A stretch of 64,000 nucleotides of DNA from Ophiodon elongatus. Its lineage: Eukaryota > Chordata > Actinopteri > Perciformes > Hexagrammidae. The position numbers and the translations under genes are program-made. Shown here piece after piece: positions 12,851 to 25,600 of the stretch. The DNA is taken from contig JACSYO010002122.1 of the NCBI GenBank assembly GCA_016806645.1, forward strand, positions 868,001 through 932,000. The letters run 5' to 3'. The notes under the pieces were generated by a model. It ran no database searches. It had not been told where the DNA came from and was given only the letters and a program-made list of their open reading frames with translations. Positions within the stretch are counted from its first letter, which is position 1, and every line of letters starts with the position of its first letter.

Positions 12851-15194
12851 GGATCCTGAAATGACAACAAACATCAACAAAAAGACATGCATGTTCAGTC
12901 GAAGAGGGATCTTATTTGTATATGCCTGTTACTTTGATAGGACCATGTGTGCCGTGACACAGTGGACTCTGCACATCGGCACATTTTTTTATGGCCTCAA
13001 AGTTTGTCTGGCTTTGATAAAAACGCGAACTATGGAGTAGTTGTTGTTGGGATGCTAAAATTACTGAAGACAAACAGGAACAGAAATGTTGTTTTCGCTC
13101 ACACCACGCATCCCTAACACCCCCAAAATCTCCAGGTGAACCTTCCCCAAACCACAATCTGTTACTCATTATCAGTTTTTCCTATAACTTCTCCCATCCC
13201 CCCAACTTTTTTTTTCTCTTTAAGGACTCCCTCTCATGTCTGTTTTTCTCTTCGCCCTCTGGGATGAAACAACGGGTCAGCCGTGTGTGTCTTCATCCCC
13301 CATGAACTGTTTATTGTCGTAGTAAGCCCTGCGGAAAGACAGCGACAACCATTAGGTAAACAGCATTGGACGTCCTGCTTGTTGCAGGATGAGAGGGCAA
13401 ATAAATATTCGGGAGAAATCGGACACCCGGTGGGAAAGAGTCCAACAGGAGCGCCTCAGCGCTGAACAGTGGAGGGATATAACCACGTAGTTTTCTTTAG
13501 TCTGAAATCAATTCAGAGGAACATTTCTGAGGGACTTTTTGCTGCACTGCATTTATCTGACTGCTTTAGTTACCAGTTACTTTGCAAATTAAGATTTTTT
13601 TCACAAAAATGTTATGGTTCCAACGTTTTAAATGTGAAGACCTGCTGCGCCTTTTAATTATTTGATAATGTTGAGATTCGGACATTTCGACTATTGGTTG
13701 GACAAAACAAACATTTTTACGGTGTCATTTAAGGCTCTGGGTAATTGTGACGTCATTTCTCACTATTTTCAAAAGAAATTGAGACCAAACAATCAATTGA
13801 TTAATGGAGAAAATAATACACTGATTATTGCCTAATGAAAACAATCCTTAGTTAATCGTACAAAATAAGCTCCACCTCAAACAACTACAACAGAAAGATA
13901 CTGCTTTTACATGAAAGCATGATACATAATAGTTGAATGATAATGGACTTTGTCTTCATGAAGTACTTTTACTTTTAATATTTTAAATATGTTTTCCTGA
14001 TTATACTTGTGTACTTTTACTGAAGTAACATTTTAAATGCATGCCCTTTACTTGTATTTTTTACAGTGTGGTGTTAGTACTTTTATTTAAGTAAAAGAGC
14101 TGAACGCTTCCTCCACCACTGGAGCTAAATCATGGATACCTCAATAGTTTGGTCCTGATATGGGACGTAAGGACATTTTAAACTCCTCACAGACAGACAA
14201 AAGTGTCTTCTCTCTGTCACTTGTCCCGTCCAAACTCGGCCGGTGTCAGCCTCTTTCATCTGTCTCCTCCTCATTAGCAGAAACAGAATGAATATTCCAA
14301 TTAGGGGCTGTGCCAAAAGCATCCTCACATGCTGTCAACTGGAAACAGATTGGTCATGGTTGCAGTAGTCAAACAAAAGCACATTAAAGAGATGGAGCCA
14401 TCCCAGACTTCCCAAATGCAGAGCAAAGAGTTCATCTATTCCTGAGAGTACTCGAGGTCTTGCGGGGCAGATCAGATTAGATTTACTGTTACGGGTTCAA
14501 GAGCATGTGGTTTGTTTTTTTAAGTGGAGAACCAGGAACGTTAATTCAATGTACTGTGCTTCAGCTTGAAAGGGGCTTATTGTATTCTGTGGGAGTACAG
14601 CAGAGAGACAGTCTTAGAAAAAAACTAAATCTAAGACCAATATTCATATAAAAACATCTTTTCCTGAAATAACACTACAGTACTTGGGCTGTATGTTGTG
14701 AAATATACCTATTCGGTGTCACACATTTCATTAGTGCTCCTGGTGATTACAGTAACAGATATTAGTCATAGAAAGGGACAAAGAGCAGGATGTCAAGTAG
14801 GCGTCGCTTACGTATCTTACAATCGCAATGAAGTTGCAATTCATGTATTCAAATCTCTTTCTGCAGCACACTCAAGTAACTTCTCATCTTCTCATCCTGC
14901 CCTCACAAGATGAGGAGGGAGGATTTCAACACAATATTTTTGACAATGTTGACAGCACATGAGGGTGTGGACACAATAAACGCTAGATCTGTATTATATG
15001 ATGCATTTAGATGAAATAGCCTCGCAAAGAAATACTGCCTTCTGAAGCGTATAACGTTTCCCAACACATTGTCTGAGTAAGAGAGGAGTTGATTCAACTG
15101 CATGTTCAATCTAGTCTCTTTTTTCAAAGACAAGTAATTGTTAAGTTCCTCCCCGCTTTCTGAGACCCTCTCTTCTTACTGTTGCAGTTCTAGA

Positions 15195-15515
15195 TTTTAA
15201 ATACAATGGTGATAGCTCCTCTTAGGGTTCGTAGACTTTGGAATGACTTGATATCAGGACAGCATGCATTGTTTCTTGATTTGTTTATTTTAGCACATTG
15301 GTCCCATAGAAGAAAACCAAAGAAGGGCAGAGGAGGTGATAAGAAAGGTTATCAGGAATAGTGTGTTAAGATGAAGAAGAAACACAGAGTACATATCTGG
15401 GTCACATTTTATTTCTTTAGCTTACTTATTTGGATCTGTTTTCTCTTATTTTTGTGAAGCACTTGGTTTCTACACTTTGAAAAAAGTGCCACGTGAATAG
15501 GTTACTATTAATATT
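15195..15515 (+). mobile_element. Decayed LINE 3' end (L2-like), tentative
   Basis: One frame at about 15209-15250 reads APLRVRRLWNDL, resembling the conserved C-terminal 'A(P)KLWNSLP' region of L2-type LINE reverse transcriptases. It is followed about 200 bp later by 'gtgaagcacttggtttctacactttgaaaaaagtgc', like the common tail 'aagcactttg...aaagtgct'. Stops interrupt the frame. A similar tail at 12395-12475 has no coding part. Confidence 0.35.
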
Positions 15516-15748
15516 ATCAATACCCCTATAGAACAGAAAACAATGTGTAGTTTAATACAAAACCAAATTATTGCCCCAAAAATGAGTTGATTCAACGGCG
15601 CTCACATTGTCAGCAGAGTTTAACCACTTCACAAAGGTATGGCAGGGCTGTTGTATTGGATTGCATTATACTGTACAAATGACTTCCATTCCTCTCTCTA
15701 AGCTGCCGTTATAAACCCATAATAAAGCCCATGAAAAAGAAAAAACTA

Positions 15749-16030
15749 GGGCTGTCCTCAACCAAAGAGAACCTTAGTCGACTAACACTGATACGATTTT
15801 GTCGAAGATTAGTTGATTTCAACAGATATGTAAAACTGAATTTCTCCGCAAAGAATCGCACAAAAGCACCACTTTAAATCTTGTAATTACCGGTGATGTG
15901 TTCACAAGTGTCTTGGAAATAAGTCATTCAGCATGAAAAAAGCATAAGAAACGACTAATCGACTGAAGAAATTTAAGTTGACTACGACCAAAAAGACAGA
16001 ATAGTCAACTAATTGACTAAAAGGGGGCAG
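15749..16030. repeat. Dispersed repeat, 'gggctgtcctcaacc...agtcgactaac' family
   Basis: 'agggctgtcctcaaccaaagagaaccttagtcgactaacac' and the later 'cgactaatcgactgaag...agtcaactaattgacta' are typical of a common teleost dispersed repeat recognised from memory. Non-coding. Confidence 0.55.
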
Positions 16031-16329
16031 AAAAAAAACACAATGTTTCATGTTTCAATTCATTATTGAATGTGTGTTCTTATTTCTAATACTAAGTATC
16101 TCATGACTTAGTTATAAGATAGTAACTCGTACTTTTGACTTGGTTTCTCATAGAAATGATGAGAAACTCTCTAGTAATAGAGCTTTTTCTCGGGAGACAC
16201 TTTGATATGTCATAATAGAAAAAGCACAGGTGTATTTGTATTATTGAATTATAATGGGACATTACAGCTTGATACCCATCAGTATTTAAATTAAGCTCCA
16301 CCGTGAACAGTTGCAATTATTTTTAGAAT

Positions 16330-16600
16330 ATGTACACATATCTACACGCAACTGCATGTGCGTTTCTTAAACAGATTCATCGGCTGCCACCTCGCGCTCT
16401 CGTGCGCACGCGCGCTGGTCGTAGAGTGTCATCATCACCATCACCGGGAGTTGTCCAGTCTGTGTGGCGGTACCCCCAAGCTGCAGCTGCTGGAGGAGGA
16501 GGACCAGCGTGGAGCCATTGTGAGGAACGAGGACACGCCGCCCGGGAGACACCGACCCTCAGCGGAGGAAGCCGAGCCCCTGAACCACAGCCCCGGTGAG
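16330..16600 (+). promoter_or_regulatory. slc16a1 CpG-rich promoter and non-coding exon 1 (ends 16595)
   Basis: A sharp CpG-rich patch (gtgcgcacgcgcgctgg...) sits in otherwise AT-rich DNA and ends at a strong donor CCCCG|GTGAGTGG (exon end 16595). The next credible plus-strand acceptor is at 27306, just upstream of the MCT1 start codon. Human SLC16A1 also has a non-coding first exon and a very long first intron. The transcription start is not visible; no TATA box is seen. An in-frame ATG at 16358 would create a 100-codon upstream ORF (see findings). GC-rich sequence continues to about 17.0 kb. Confidence 0.6.
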
Positions 16601-17960
16601 TGGACGAGCGAGTGTCGGACCAACCGTCGAGACAAAGAGGCTGCTTCGGAATTTAACGGCTCTTTTTCTCGTTTCTGCTCACACCTCAACGGGCTCAACT
16701 TGCGCTGTGTGATTAGCTCAAGTTGTAAATTAGCTAGCTCCATTAGCCTCGCTCGTTCATCACCTGCCTCTACTTCCGTTCTCGTTCATTATTTCCCTTC
16801 TAACTGCCACGGGGCGTCACGTTACACGCCTCACAGCCGGCTTTAAACCGGGCACCTTTCAGCCGACGTGGTTTCATTCACCGTGGCGTGATCCACGCAC
16901 ACGGGAGGAAAGTGAGGCTGGACCGTCCTCATCCAACCGCATGCTGCCGAGCTGTTTGACAGCCAGTCCCTCGGTGGGGTCGGACCGGAGCCAGACCCAC
17001 CAGGAGGGGTCGTCCTGGGCTCTGGTTTCTACCTAAAAGTGCCTTTGTATGTTCTGCACTTAGCTGAATGAGTTCAACGAGCTGGTTCTTTTTGAAGGTC
17101 AGAGCTCAATGGAAAGATCACACGAGAGCCACAAGCGCTGCTTCCCGTGCACTCCTCATTGTCAGCTGCAGTGGCTTGTTGTCTGATTTTGTTACCAGGG
17201 GATATTTACAAAAAGTGAGTGATTGCTATGTCGCTTTCCACGTGTGTGTGTGTATGTGTGTGTGTGTGTGCGGTGGCAGGGTGACCTGTATGAAGAACGA
17301 GCACAGAGCTGGATTCATGCTAACATCCACCCTGCTTTTCAAAGTTTCCTTTGGCGAGTGCATGAATCTCCCTTCTCTGGAGGACTTAAAGTTGAATGTT
17401 TCCCACTTGGGGTTCGCAAACTTGTTTTATATTAGTTAGATCTAAGTGAATTATGTAATGGACTAGGGATTTTAAAAGTTTCCGTTCTCAGGAATCGTCT
17501 CATCAGGTTACTACTGCTGCTCCGAAACAAACCTATCCAGTTGTGTTTTTGTATTGCGGTTTCCCACTCTGGACATGTCCTGACACCCAAGCTTGACTCT
17601 CTGCAGAAAATGTTTCTCCATTGTGCAATCTTTATTGTTATGCATACTATTTATTGCTATGACTTGGCAGGAATCAGCGTACCTTCACCAATGACTGCTT
17701 TCATAGATGACTACTGTTGTGGGTGATTGTTGGCAGGTATCTACTGCTGGAAGTAGTGGATTACATGGGTAGTGTTTCAACGTTGGAGGAGCATCAGTTA
17801 CGGTGGAGAGAGTTGGTTTGTAGATTTTTGAGTGAACGTAAGAGCTTCATGCATAAAATCAAGCTGATAGTCGAGGCGTGTTGGTTGACCCGAGGCTGAT
17901 AGAAAAGGAGAGCAAATGAGTGGAGACGTGCCAGTGGTGTGTGATGTTGTTCTTTCTGAC

Positions 17961-17964
17961 TGTA

Positions 17965-18026
<62 letters not shown>
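17961..18026. repeat. (TG)n microsatellite
   Basis: About 33 uninterrupted TG units. Confidence 0.95.
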
Positions 18027-18028
<2 letters not shown>

Positions 18029-18117
18029 AGGAAGGAAGTGTGGGAAAGATTAATAGGAAAAGTCACAAGTAGAACCTGATGTGTGGCGAGCTTTGGGCTG
18101 AAGTTGTTAGTGTCTGC

Positions 18118-18171
18118 CTCATTCATTCATTCATTCATTCATTCATTCATTCATTCATTCATTCATTCATT
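18118..18171. repeat. (ATTC)n tetranucleotide microsatellite
   Basis: About 13 uninterrupted 'attc' units, 90 bp after the TG tract. Confidence 0.95.
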
Positions 18172-19386
18172 TGGAGGTTTTCAAATCAAAGTTGACCAGC
18201 CACATTTCACCATTTTACATATTTTTTTATTTCGGTTTGGGGAAAAGAAAAGCCCTCCAACCATAGTTGTTACTTGACAGAGTCGTTGCATAATAGACTT
18301 AAAACATCTGTTGTTGAGAGGGCCCGGTTTACATGCTTCCCAAAATCTGTAAAATTAAGTGTAATTGATAGAGTGTTGGGAATACCGGAATACAAAGACT
18401 CATTTCCTTTTTAGAAATTTGCTCTGATCTCACAAATTCCATCGTATGTCAATGTGCATGCACATGTGCACAAGCTGTTGGTTCCATAAGCTCCACACAT
18501 GGCCACAAGGAAAAACTAAATCTGTGCAACACAGTGTCCTTGAGCAGGTTTCTTCATGTGTGCGTATGCACGCACAGGCCAGGCACAACTGGTTGAGGCC
18601 GGGCAAATAGCACATTTGAGCAATCACGAGTGTATCACTGTTTGTGCACACATTTGGAGTGCACTCAGGATTACGGAAGTGTTTGAGAGAAGGATGGGGC
18701 GACATTGTTAATTCATGTCTGGGAGGTTAAGGTGGTTATTTGTGCTAAGCTGACAAGTATTTCTCAGCCACTGAGCTGTAGAGAACAAATGTATAATGCT
18801 TGGTAATAGGACTAAAATTGTATCAGTGGTCTTATTTGAGGCTCAGTGTGCTGAACAGGCATTATGTTCTCATGATCAATCGATTATTTATTAGTTGATT
18901 ATTTAATTATTTGTGTGACTAGAGTTTAGAGGTATTTCATGCTGACTCATGCTGATTGTAAAAGAAATCACACTCATTATTACTTTCAAGTTCAGGAAAG
19001 GAATGTTGCTGACCCCCCCCCCCCCACCTTCCTTCCCTTCCCAGTCATCACAGGTTTTCTAAGAGTATCCTGTCTTTTGTGTGTACTACGTAGAGAATTT
19101 GGGAAATCCAGCAGGCCAGACAGCGTCTTAATCATTGTTGGGATAGTATTTGTAGTGGAGTTGAAGCCTGTAATTATTGGGTCGGTCAGTTATCCCAGAA
19201 AAAGTAAAAACAAACTGCAGAATAAGGATTTTGCACATATTAGTTATAACATTTCCACTACTGAAAATATAATTTGTTCTTGAAGGCATTTCAGGTAACT
19301 CCAGCCCCTCAACACAGTTTGGTAAAGGGAGCATTTGTTACTGCAGAATGAATGGCCTCTTTGATAACTCATTGAAGAGTTGTCCT

Positions 19387-19451
19387 GCTTTGCTGACACC
19401 CACCCACACACAAACAGACACACACAGACACACACAGACACACACAGACAC
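19387..19451. repeat. ACACACAGAC 10-bp tandem repeat
   Basis: Four to five units of acacacagac following a short CCCACCCAC stretch. Confidence 0.85.
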
Positions 19452-20721
19452 CTCACTAAGCTCCAGCACAGAGCACTGGGACCTCAGGGGAGATGGAGAA
19501 TCCCTTTGGTGAAGCCTGATTCCCATTAAGTCCAGGCCCTAAACTGAATATCACATTCCCTCTCTGTCTTTCTTACACTTGATTTGGTTGCTATCTGTGT
19601 CTGACATACGAAACTCCTACGAAGTTTCTTGCCATTGCTTGCCCTGTCAAGCTTTCTGTTCTCACACCGAATGCATTCAGACTACTTGCGATGATAGTGG
19701 TAGACAGTGGCAGGCTTACAACGTGCATCAAATAATGTGTCCTTGAATTCAGAGGTCAACAGAAGCAGACCTCTAATTTTTAGTTTAGATTTTTGTCGGC
19801 TGCTAATTAAGCAAACGTTGGCTTCATAGGTTGGTTGAAATCTTTCGTCTGACTTTTTAAAAATTCCAGTTGACTTGTTGAACCCTATAAAAGGGATCCT
19901 ACGTATGCACTTCATGGCTACATACACAATATTATGCTAAAAGACTGAGGCTGAAGCTGCATGTTCCAGACAAATATCAGTACCCTTATCTGTTGGCTAT
20001 TCATGTGCAGGAGACAACATGGAAATAAAGAAACGGCAATGGGCCTCATTTATAATGACTCAGGTGGACTGAAGTTACTGCCACTGCTTTACATGTCGGC
20101 CAATAAAAAAAATGCACTATGGTTGGCATTGCCAGCCGGAGTAGACAATAAATCAAGAGTTATATTTGTAACTACGGTTCTATAAGTTTTTTAAATGACT
20201 GCTAGATGTAATTCGGGCATTAAAATGGATGACACTGGATCAACCATCTGAGTTGGAAGAGTGGTGGGGGTGCCGATAGTGATGATATTTATATGGGTAT
20301 TAAGATGCTTTTTTCAGTTGGACTTATTGTAGATGTGTCCTTTTTTATAAGGAGTTATTTGGTTACATGGAAGTGTTGACAGTGGAAGTAGTTTTATAGC
20401 AAATATTATTTTTACATTCTGATAGATGATTACATCAAGGAGGAGCCAGTGATGCATGCTAGTGAGTTTCACTATCACCACAGTCAATATGCACTTACCA
20501 GGTGTTCTCGATTGATAGGAAACATGAAAGCCTTTATGTAAGCTTTTATAAAACCTTAGATTTTAGTTTGTTATGAATAATATATGACACATGCGTTAAC
20601 ATTTGGTCCCAAGTCTCTCTTTGAGACACATTTAATAGCTCTTTTTCTGCATCATAACTGGAGTTATGACAGAATGGCAGTTGTTGTCTTCCTGATCTGT
20701 CACATTCTGTCACACTCTGTC

Positions 20722-20812
20722 ACACACACATATATACACACACACATATATATATATAGATATATATATATATATCTATATATATATATAGATATATATA
20801 GATATGTACATA
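20722..20812. repeat. AT-rich palindromic microsatellite
   Basis: CACACATATATA passes into (TA)n interrupted by 'taga', 'tcta' and 'tagat', giving long self-complementary stretches (for example 'tatatagatat...atatctatata'). Confidence 0.85.
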
Positions 20813-22529
20813 TGAAAAGTGAAATAAATGCCGTTGTGTGTTTGGCCTATTTCCTTGTGTGACTCTAAACTGAGGACATGTGACTGCGTGATCAGACCGG
20901 CAGTGACGTGGCTTTTTTAGGCACAGTGAGCACATTGCTTGTGAGCCGCAACGAAAAAAGGAACTAGAATATTTCTGTAACTTTTAGCATCCTGTGTTTG
21001 TTTCTCCATTTATTAAACCACAGTGTTACCTACATAGCAGCTTGTAAAATGCATAAACCAGCTATAGTCAATATATTTAGTCTCATTTTTACAGATTATT
21101 TGTTTTGAATGCTCTTTTCCGATCACTATGAGAAAAACATTTTTGTAGTTCATGTTTTTTTTTACATTTGGGACAAAAGCAGCGATTTGAGCACCAACTG
21201 TAGATGAGAAGAAGGGGGAGCAAAAGGAGAGCAGCAGCTTTGGTTCAATATTTTCCTAGATGTACTCTGAACAGAATTTTGATCAGTAGCACAACAATAT
21301 TTGTTTTTTCCCTCTTAAATTGTAGCTCCAGTGGAACAAATCAAAGGTTTAGTCAAGCAGAGCTCCAGTGATGACTGCAGCAATAAATGATGGTTTTTGT
21401 ACAATCATGTGACCGTATGCATGCGTGTCAGTGAGGTCATTGGAGGAAGGGCTCTTCTGCAAACAACTCTGTGAGCAACATTTGAGGGCCGCTAAGTCTT
21501 TGCCAGTCATAGCCCCTGGATGACTTTTCATAACACGTAATTTACTTTCTAAGGACGTAAGAAATGAAAGGCCATAGTGTTTGAGTATGACATTTAGTTG
21601 GATGCAATCGTCACCCTCCAGGATTTTGTGGCTGGTCAGTTGCTTTTGTTGTATTTTAGAATGTGATTTACAATCTGACTTTAAATTCTTTGCTATGCCA
21701 CTAATATTAACAGTAACATTTACTGCTGAATGAATAGACAAAATCATGCTCACACTCACACAGACGGTCTGCTTTGATTTCCATGGTGGTGCTGTGCTGT
21801 AGCTTGGTTTGAGGAGTCAGAGCTCTCATGCACTGCACAGGATCCAACCAGACATGCACTCAAGACGGGCCAACTGAAAGTAGAAGTTGTTTCATGACTG
21901 TTACTGTTGAGGTCGGTGCTGTGTGTCACTAACGGAAGAGACGAGTAACGAGGAAGTGGAACCGCTTGTGCGCGTCATCGGATGTGCTGACGTGTTTGGT
22001 TTTTTGATGTCATCCGTTTGTTGTTCCTAAGTAGGGCTGCACGATTTTGGGAAAAATGAACAATAATAAAAATTGCAATGTTCTCTTTCTGTGATGTGAA
22101 AAAATACACGAATAGTCGCCCTAACATTTGTAGCTTACTTTAAATTTAAATGCATCAATCTGGTGCACTTTGAGAGTAAAATGAAGAGGCTAGATATACA
22201 AGTTTGTGCTATTGTAAACAATTTTGTGCTTTCGTAAACAATTACATCATAAACACATTGGTTGTTTGGATAGAAATCGTGATGACACAGCTAAAAAGAC
22301 GCAACGAGACGGGCTCTTTGTTTCAAGATGGGTCGGATGGGTATCTGACATTGCTGCAGACCCAGTCCGCCCCAGTGCGCCAGGAGCCCCGTCCCTCCTT
22401 GCAGGACTCATTAGTTCCAGGGCCCCGTGAAGAGGTGAGGTCCGGGCCTTTCCAAGCTGACCTATAGCCTGTGTGCGGGTATCTGTTTTATTAGTTTGGA
22501 CCTTTTGATACTTCCAGCTCCTTACTTAC

Positions 22530-22660
22530 TTAAAGGCCCAGTGTGTAACATTTAGTGTCATCTAGTGGTGTGTTGCAGATTGCAACCAAATAAATACCCC
22601 TCAGCTCACCCCTCTCTTTTCAAGCATGTTGGAGAACTATAGTGGCCTTCAGGTAGGGAG
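22530..22660 (+). repeat. Dispersed repeat, 'ggcccagtgtgtaacattta' family
   Basis: 'aaaggcccagtgtgtaacatttagtg' followed by 'tctagtggtgtgttgcagattgcaacc' and '...agcatgttggagaactatagtggccttcaggta' closely fits a common teleost repeat recognised from memory. Confidence 0.6.
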
Positions 22661-25600
22661 AGAGATATTTAGGATTTTATTACTTCTAGGAGCTAATCTT
22701 ATTAACACTCTGCTTTTCTACATGACAAAATAATTGTTTTTAAAAACATGTATAGAATTAAAAAATAAATCAATTCAGAACAGGATTAGAATTTATATTT
22801 ACAATATAACTAAATATTGTTTATAGAGCAGCAACAGTTACTTTTACAACGACAAAGTATTTTTTATAAAGTCATTCATATCTTACTGGAAACAAATGTA
22901 AAATGTTAATAAAATAAATACCATTTCTGAGTGAGGTTTATGAAGAACACAGACGTCTCAGACTGGATGGTTCGTTCTTGTTTCACAGATGTATTGATAA
23001 AGTTTTGGCTTTTTATTCGCAAATATTTTATTGCACGTACAGCAATGCAGTTAGGTTGTCCATGACAAAAACTTAAAACATCAGTAAAAGTAATGGAAGA
23101 ATAAATGATAAAATGGAACTTCAAAATATGTCTTTTTTTAATAGTAGAACATAATTTGACTGTCAATTAAAGGTGGAGGATTTAAAAAGACGCCATAAAA
23201 CAACAGAAGTCAATTATTGTACCGTAGTGTGTTCATACATTTTAATATACTACCAGGACTGGAGAAACTCTCAATTTAGATCAACTACATGTTGCACATC
23301 TCTAAATATATAAGTCTCTTATTAAAACACTGTCATTCTTAAAGTATTGGTACTAATGAAATGGGGTATTGTACCGTTTGAAAGGCAGGGTATTGCGATT
23401 CTTTTCCAGTATCGGTATACCATCCAACACTACTAGCTATATACTGTTATAAATAAAATAATAATGTCATTAATCATAAAGTCTAATTATTTTTATGCAA
23501 GTAAATAATTGTGGCCCGAATCCGGAGGCTTCCTTTTCAGGAATTGTGGCACAGATCTGTTTTTGTGTGTGTAGTAAACCAGTAATGTAACCTATCTGCT
23601 TAGCTCAGATCAACGGGCTGGATCTCTGCCTAATACTCTTCCTCCTGAGGTCCTGCAGTCTTGAAGTGGAGATCAAGCATTTGTGTGGTAACTCTCATAC
23701 ACAAGTGCCACCACACACTTACCCAAATCAACACATAGGTTGATTGGTATGTTTCTGTGAGTGAGTGGAATCAAAAAGCTTGTTGGTCAATTAATTCCCT
23801 CAGTATATAGTTTTACCCATTCCAGTCTACTCCAGTTCTCAATTCCCAACCGTAATCATGAAGAGTTTTCTTTACAGCCCCAGCTTGACAGAATCATAAC
23901 TGTGAGAAAAATAAAGCAGACTTACTGTTCACAGATGGATTACCTGCCTCGAGCAAATGTTTGGCTGCATTCAAGTATCTTGACTGGCACAGTTCCGAGA
24001 CACCATTTTCCTTTTGTGCAGACTGAAAGAAAACAAAACAATGAGCTAAAATCTGCATTGAGGGTTGAGAGGTGGGTTATTATTCTCAGTGGGTCACTAC
24101 TGAAAACCATTTCACGTTAAACAGAGCAGTGATTCAATTTTGATAGCAAAGACATAAACTTAGTGTACTGGCATCAACTAAAACTGCCTGGATGGCAGGA
24201 AATGACTGAAAGGCATGAAAAACATGTGGCTTTTTTATTTATATACACATTTGCCTCACGATGTTTGACCAGCTTTTCTCTTAACTAGAGACACATATAT
24301 TGAACTGTTAGAGGAGGACAAAAGCATAACTAGGTTAAGTTGTTATATGTGTTTCATGCATGTATTTAGTTATGTAGTGTTAGCATATGTGTCAGTCCTT
24401 GTCATTGGTTCCAAATGTTGTTCTTTGTGGTGACACGGACATAAAATAGGGAGCAGAATGAAGGGAAAGACACAAGGTTTAAGTTCATGTGATGAGCATC
24501 ATCTGTCTGGATACACTGAACCACGGAGCTGAGTTAACCAGTTAATGTGCTGTTACGGGCTGACAGTGTAATAATTGGCAGAGCAGGGTAGTTTACAGCA
24601 TGACCCGGGGCTAAATGCCGTGTAGGAGAACAAGACGCCTGGCTGTTCATTAGCTATAACAAGGTTAGTTAGTCCTCTCGCAGTATTTTAGGACATATTG
24701 TTACGTATCCAATGCCAGTCCTTTTTTCTTTTTCTTTTTTCTCTCTATCTCCACTTATGACGGCATTACTCAGCTTTTCTTTAAATATAGTATCTTTAAA
24801 TATAGTATCGCCATACAGATTTGTCATGTCCCTGTGTGAATTGCAGATTTGTGATCCAGAGACCATTTAAGGTAAATGGCCCAAACAGTAGCAGAGCCAA
24901 CCCTAAAATAGCTCGGTTATGTTCGGCCTAAATGTGAAACGAGGACATTTAGATTGATTCATTCATTGAGGAAGCCTAGGGATTTCCAGCTGTTCTGGCA
25001 ACTGTGGATGTATTGTACTGTATATGTTTCTAAAATGTTTACTCAAATGTTGCATTTAGTTCAGCATTAGACATACAACAGTTTTGTTTCCAGCTGTTGG
25101 AAGACTAGACTGTGAGACGAGGTTGAGCAGTCAGTGACGAGATAAGTTGGTAGGCTTCAGTTTGTTATTTTTACATGCAATTTGCTTGCTGCCATTTATT
25201 TTTAGGGCGTTCTGCCATAAAGCGCACAAATTCACTTTACTACAAAATTGCTAATGAGAGACAATTTCCTCCAGAGTAGTACGATCAGGTTTGCTTCGTT
25301 ATGATGACGGTTCAACATGTTCATCGGGTTCCTTTGAATGTCAGTCAACACACTAGCAGGTATTTCATTACCTGGCACAGTTACAGGGACATTTCTCCTT
25401 TTTATTTGATAAGACAAATGGTGAGAGTCTTCTGAGCAGAGGTAAAGCTTAAATATTTAGTCCATCTACAGAAATTTAATCTGCAACCGTTTTTGTATTT
25501 GATTTATTGTAATTTTTCAGGCAAATTACCAAACTTCCTCTGTTTTGGACAAAACAAGACATTTGAAGATGTCACTCTCGGCTTCAGGAAATTGCGATGG

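Larger units (their letters stand above)
8231..16329. other. Intergenic region, no gene recognised
   Basis: No ORF resembles a protein. Contents are short microsatellites ((ATC)n at 10.2 kb, CA at 12.8 kb), TTAAGTA-type repeat fragments at 10.3, 11.0, 11.4-11.96 and 13.95-14.12 kb, LINE-tail-like sequence at 12.4 and 15.2-15.5 kb, and a 'gggctgtcctc' repeat at 15.75-16.03 kb. A non-repetitive, somewhat GC-richer patch at 13.25-13.47 kb has no recognisable function. Confidence 0.65.

Noticed and set aside
21349..21759. 136-codon minus-strand ORF in slc16a1 intron 1
   Set aside because: No recognisable domain, AT-rich composition like its surroundings, no splice partners; expected by chance in 10 kb.
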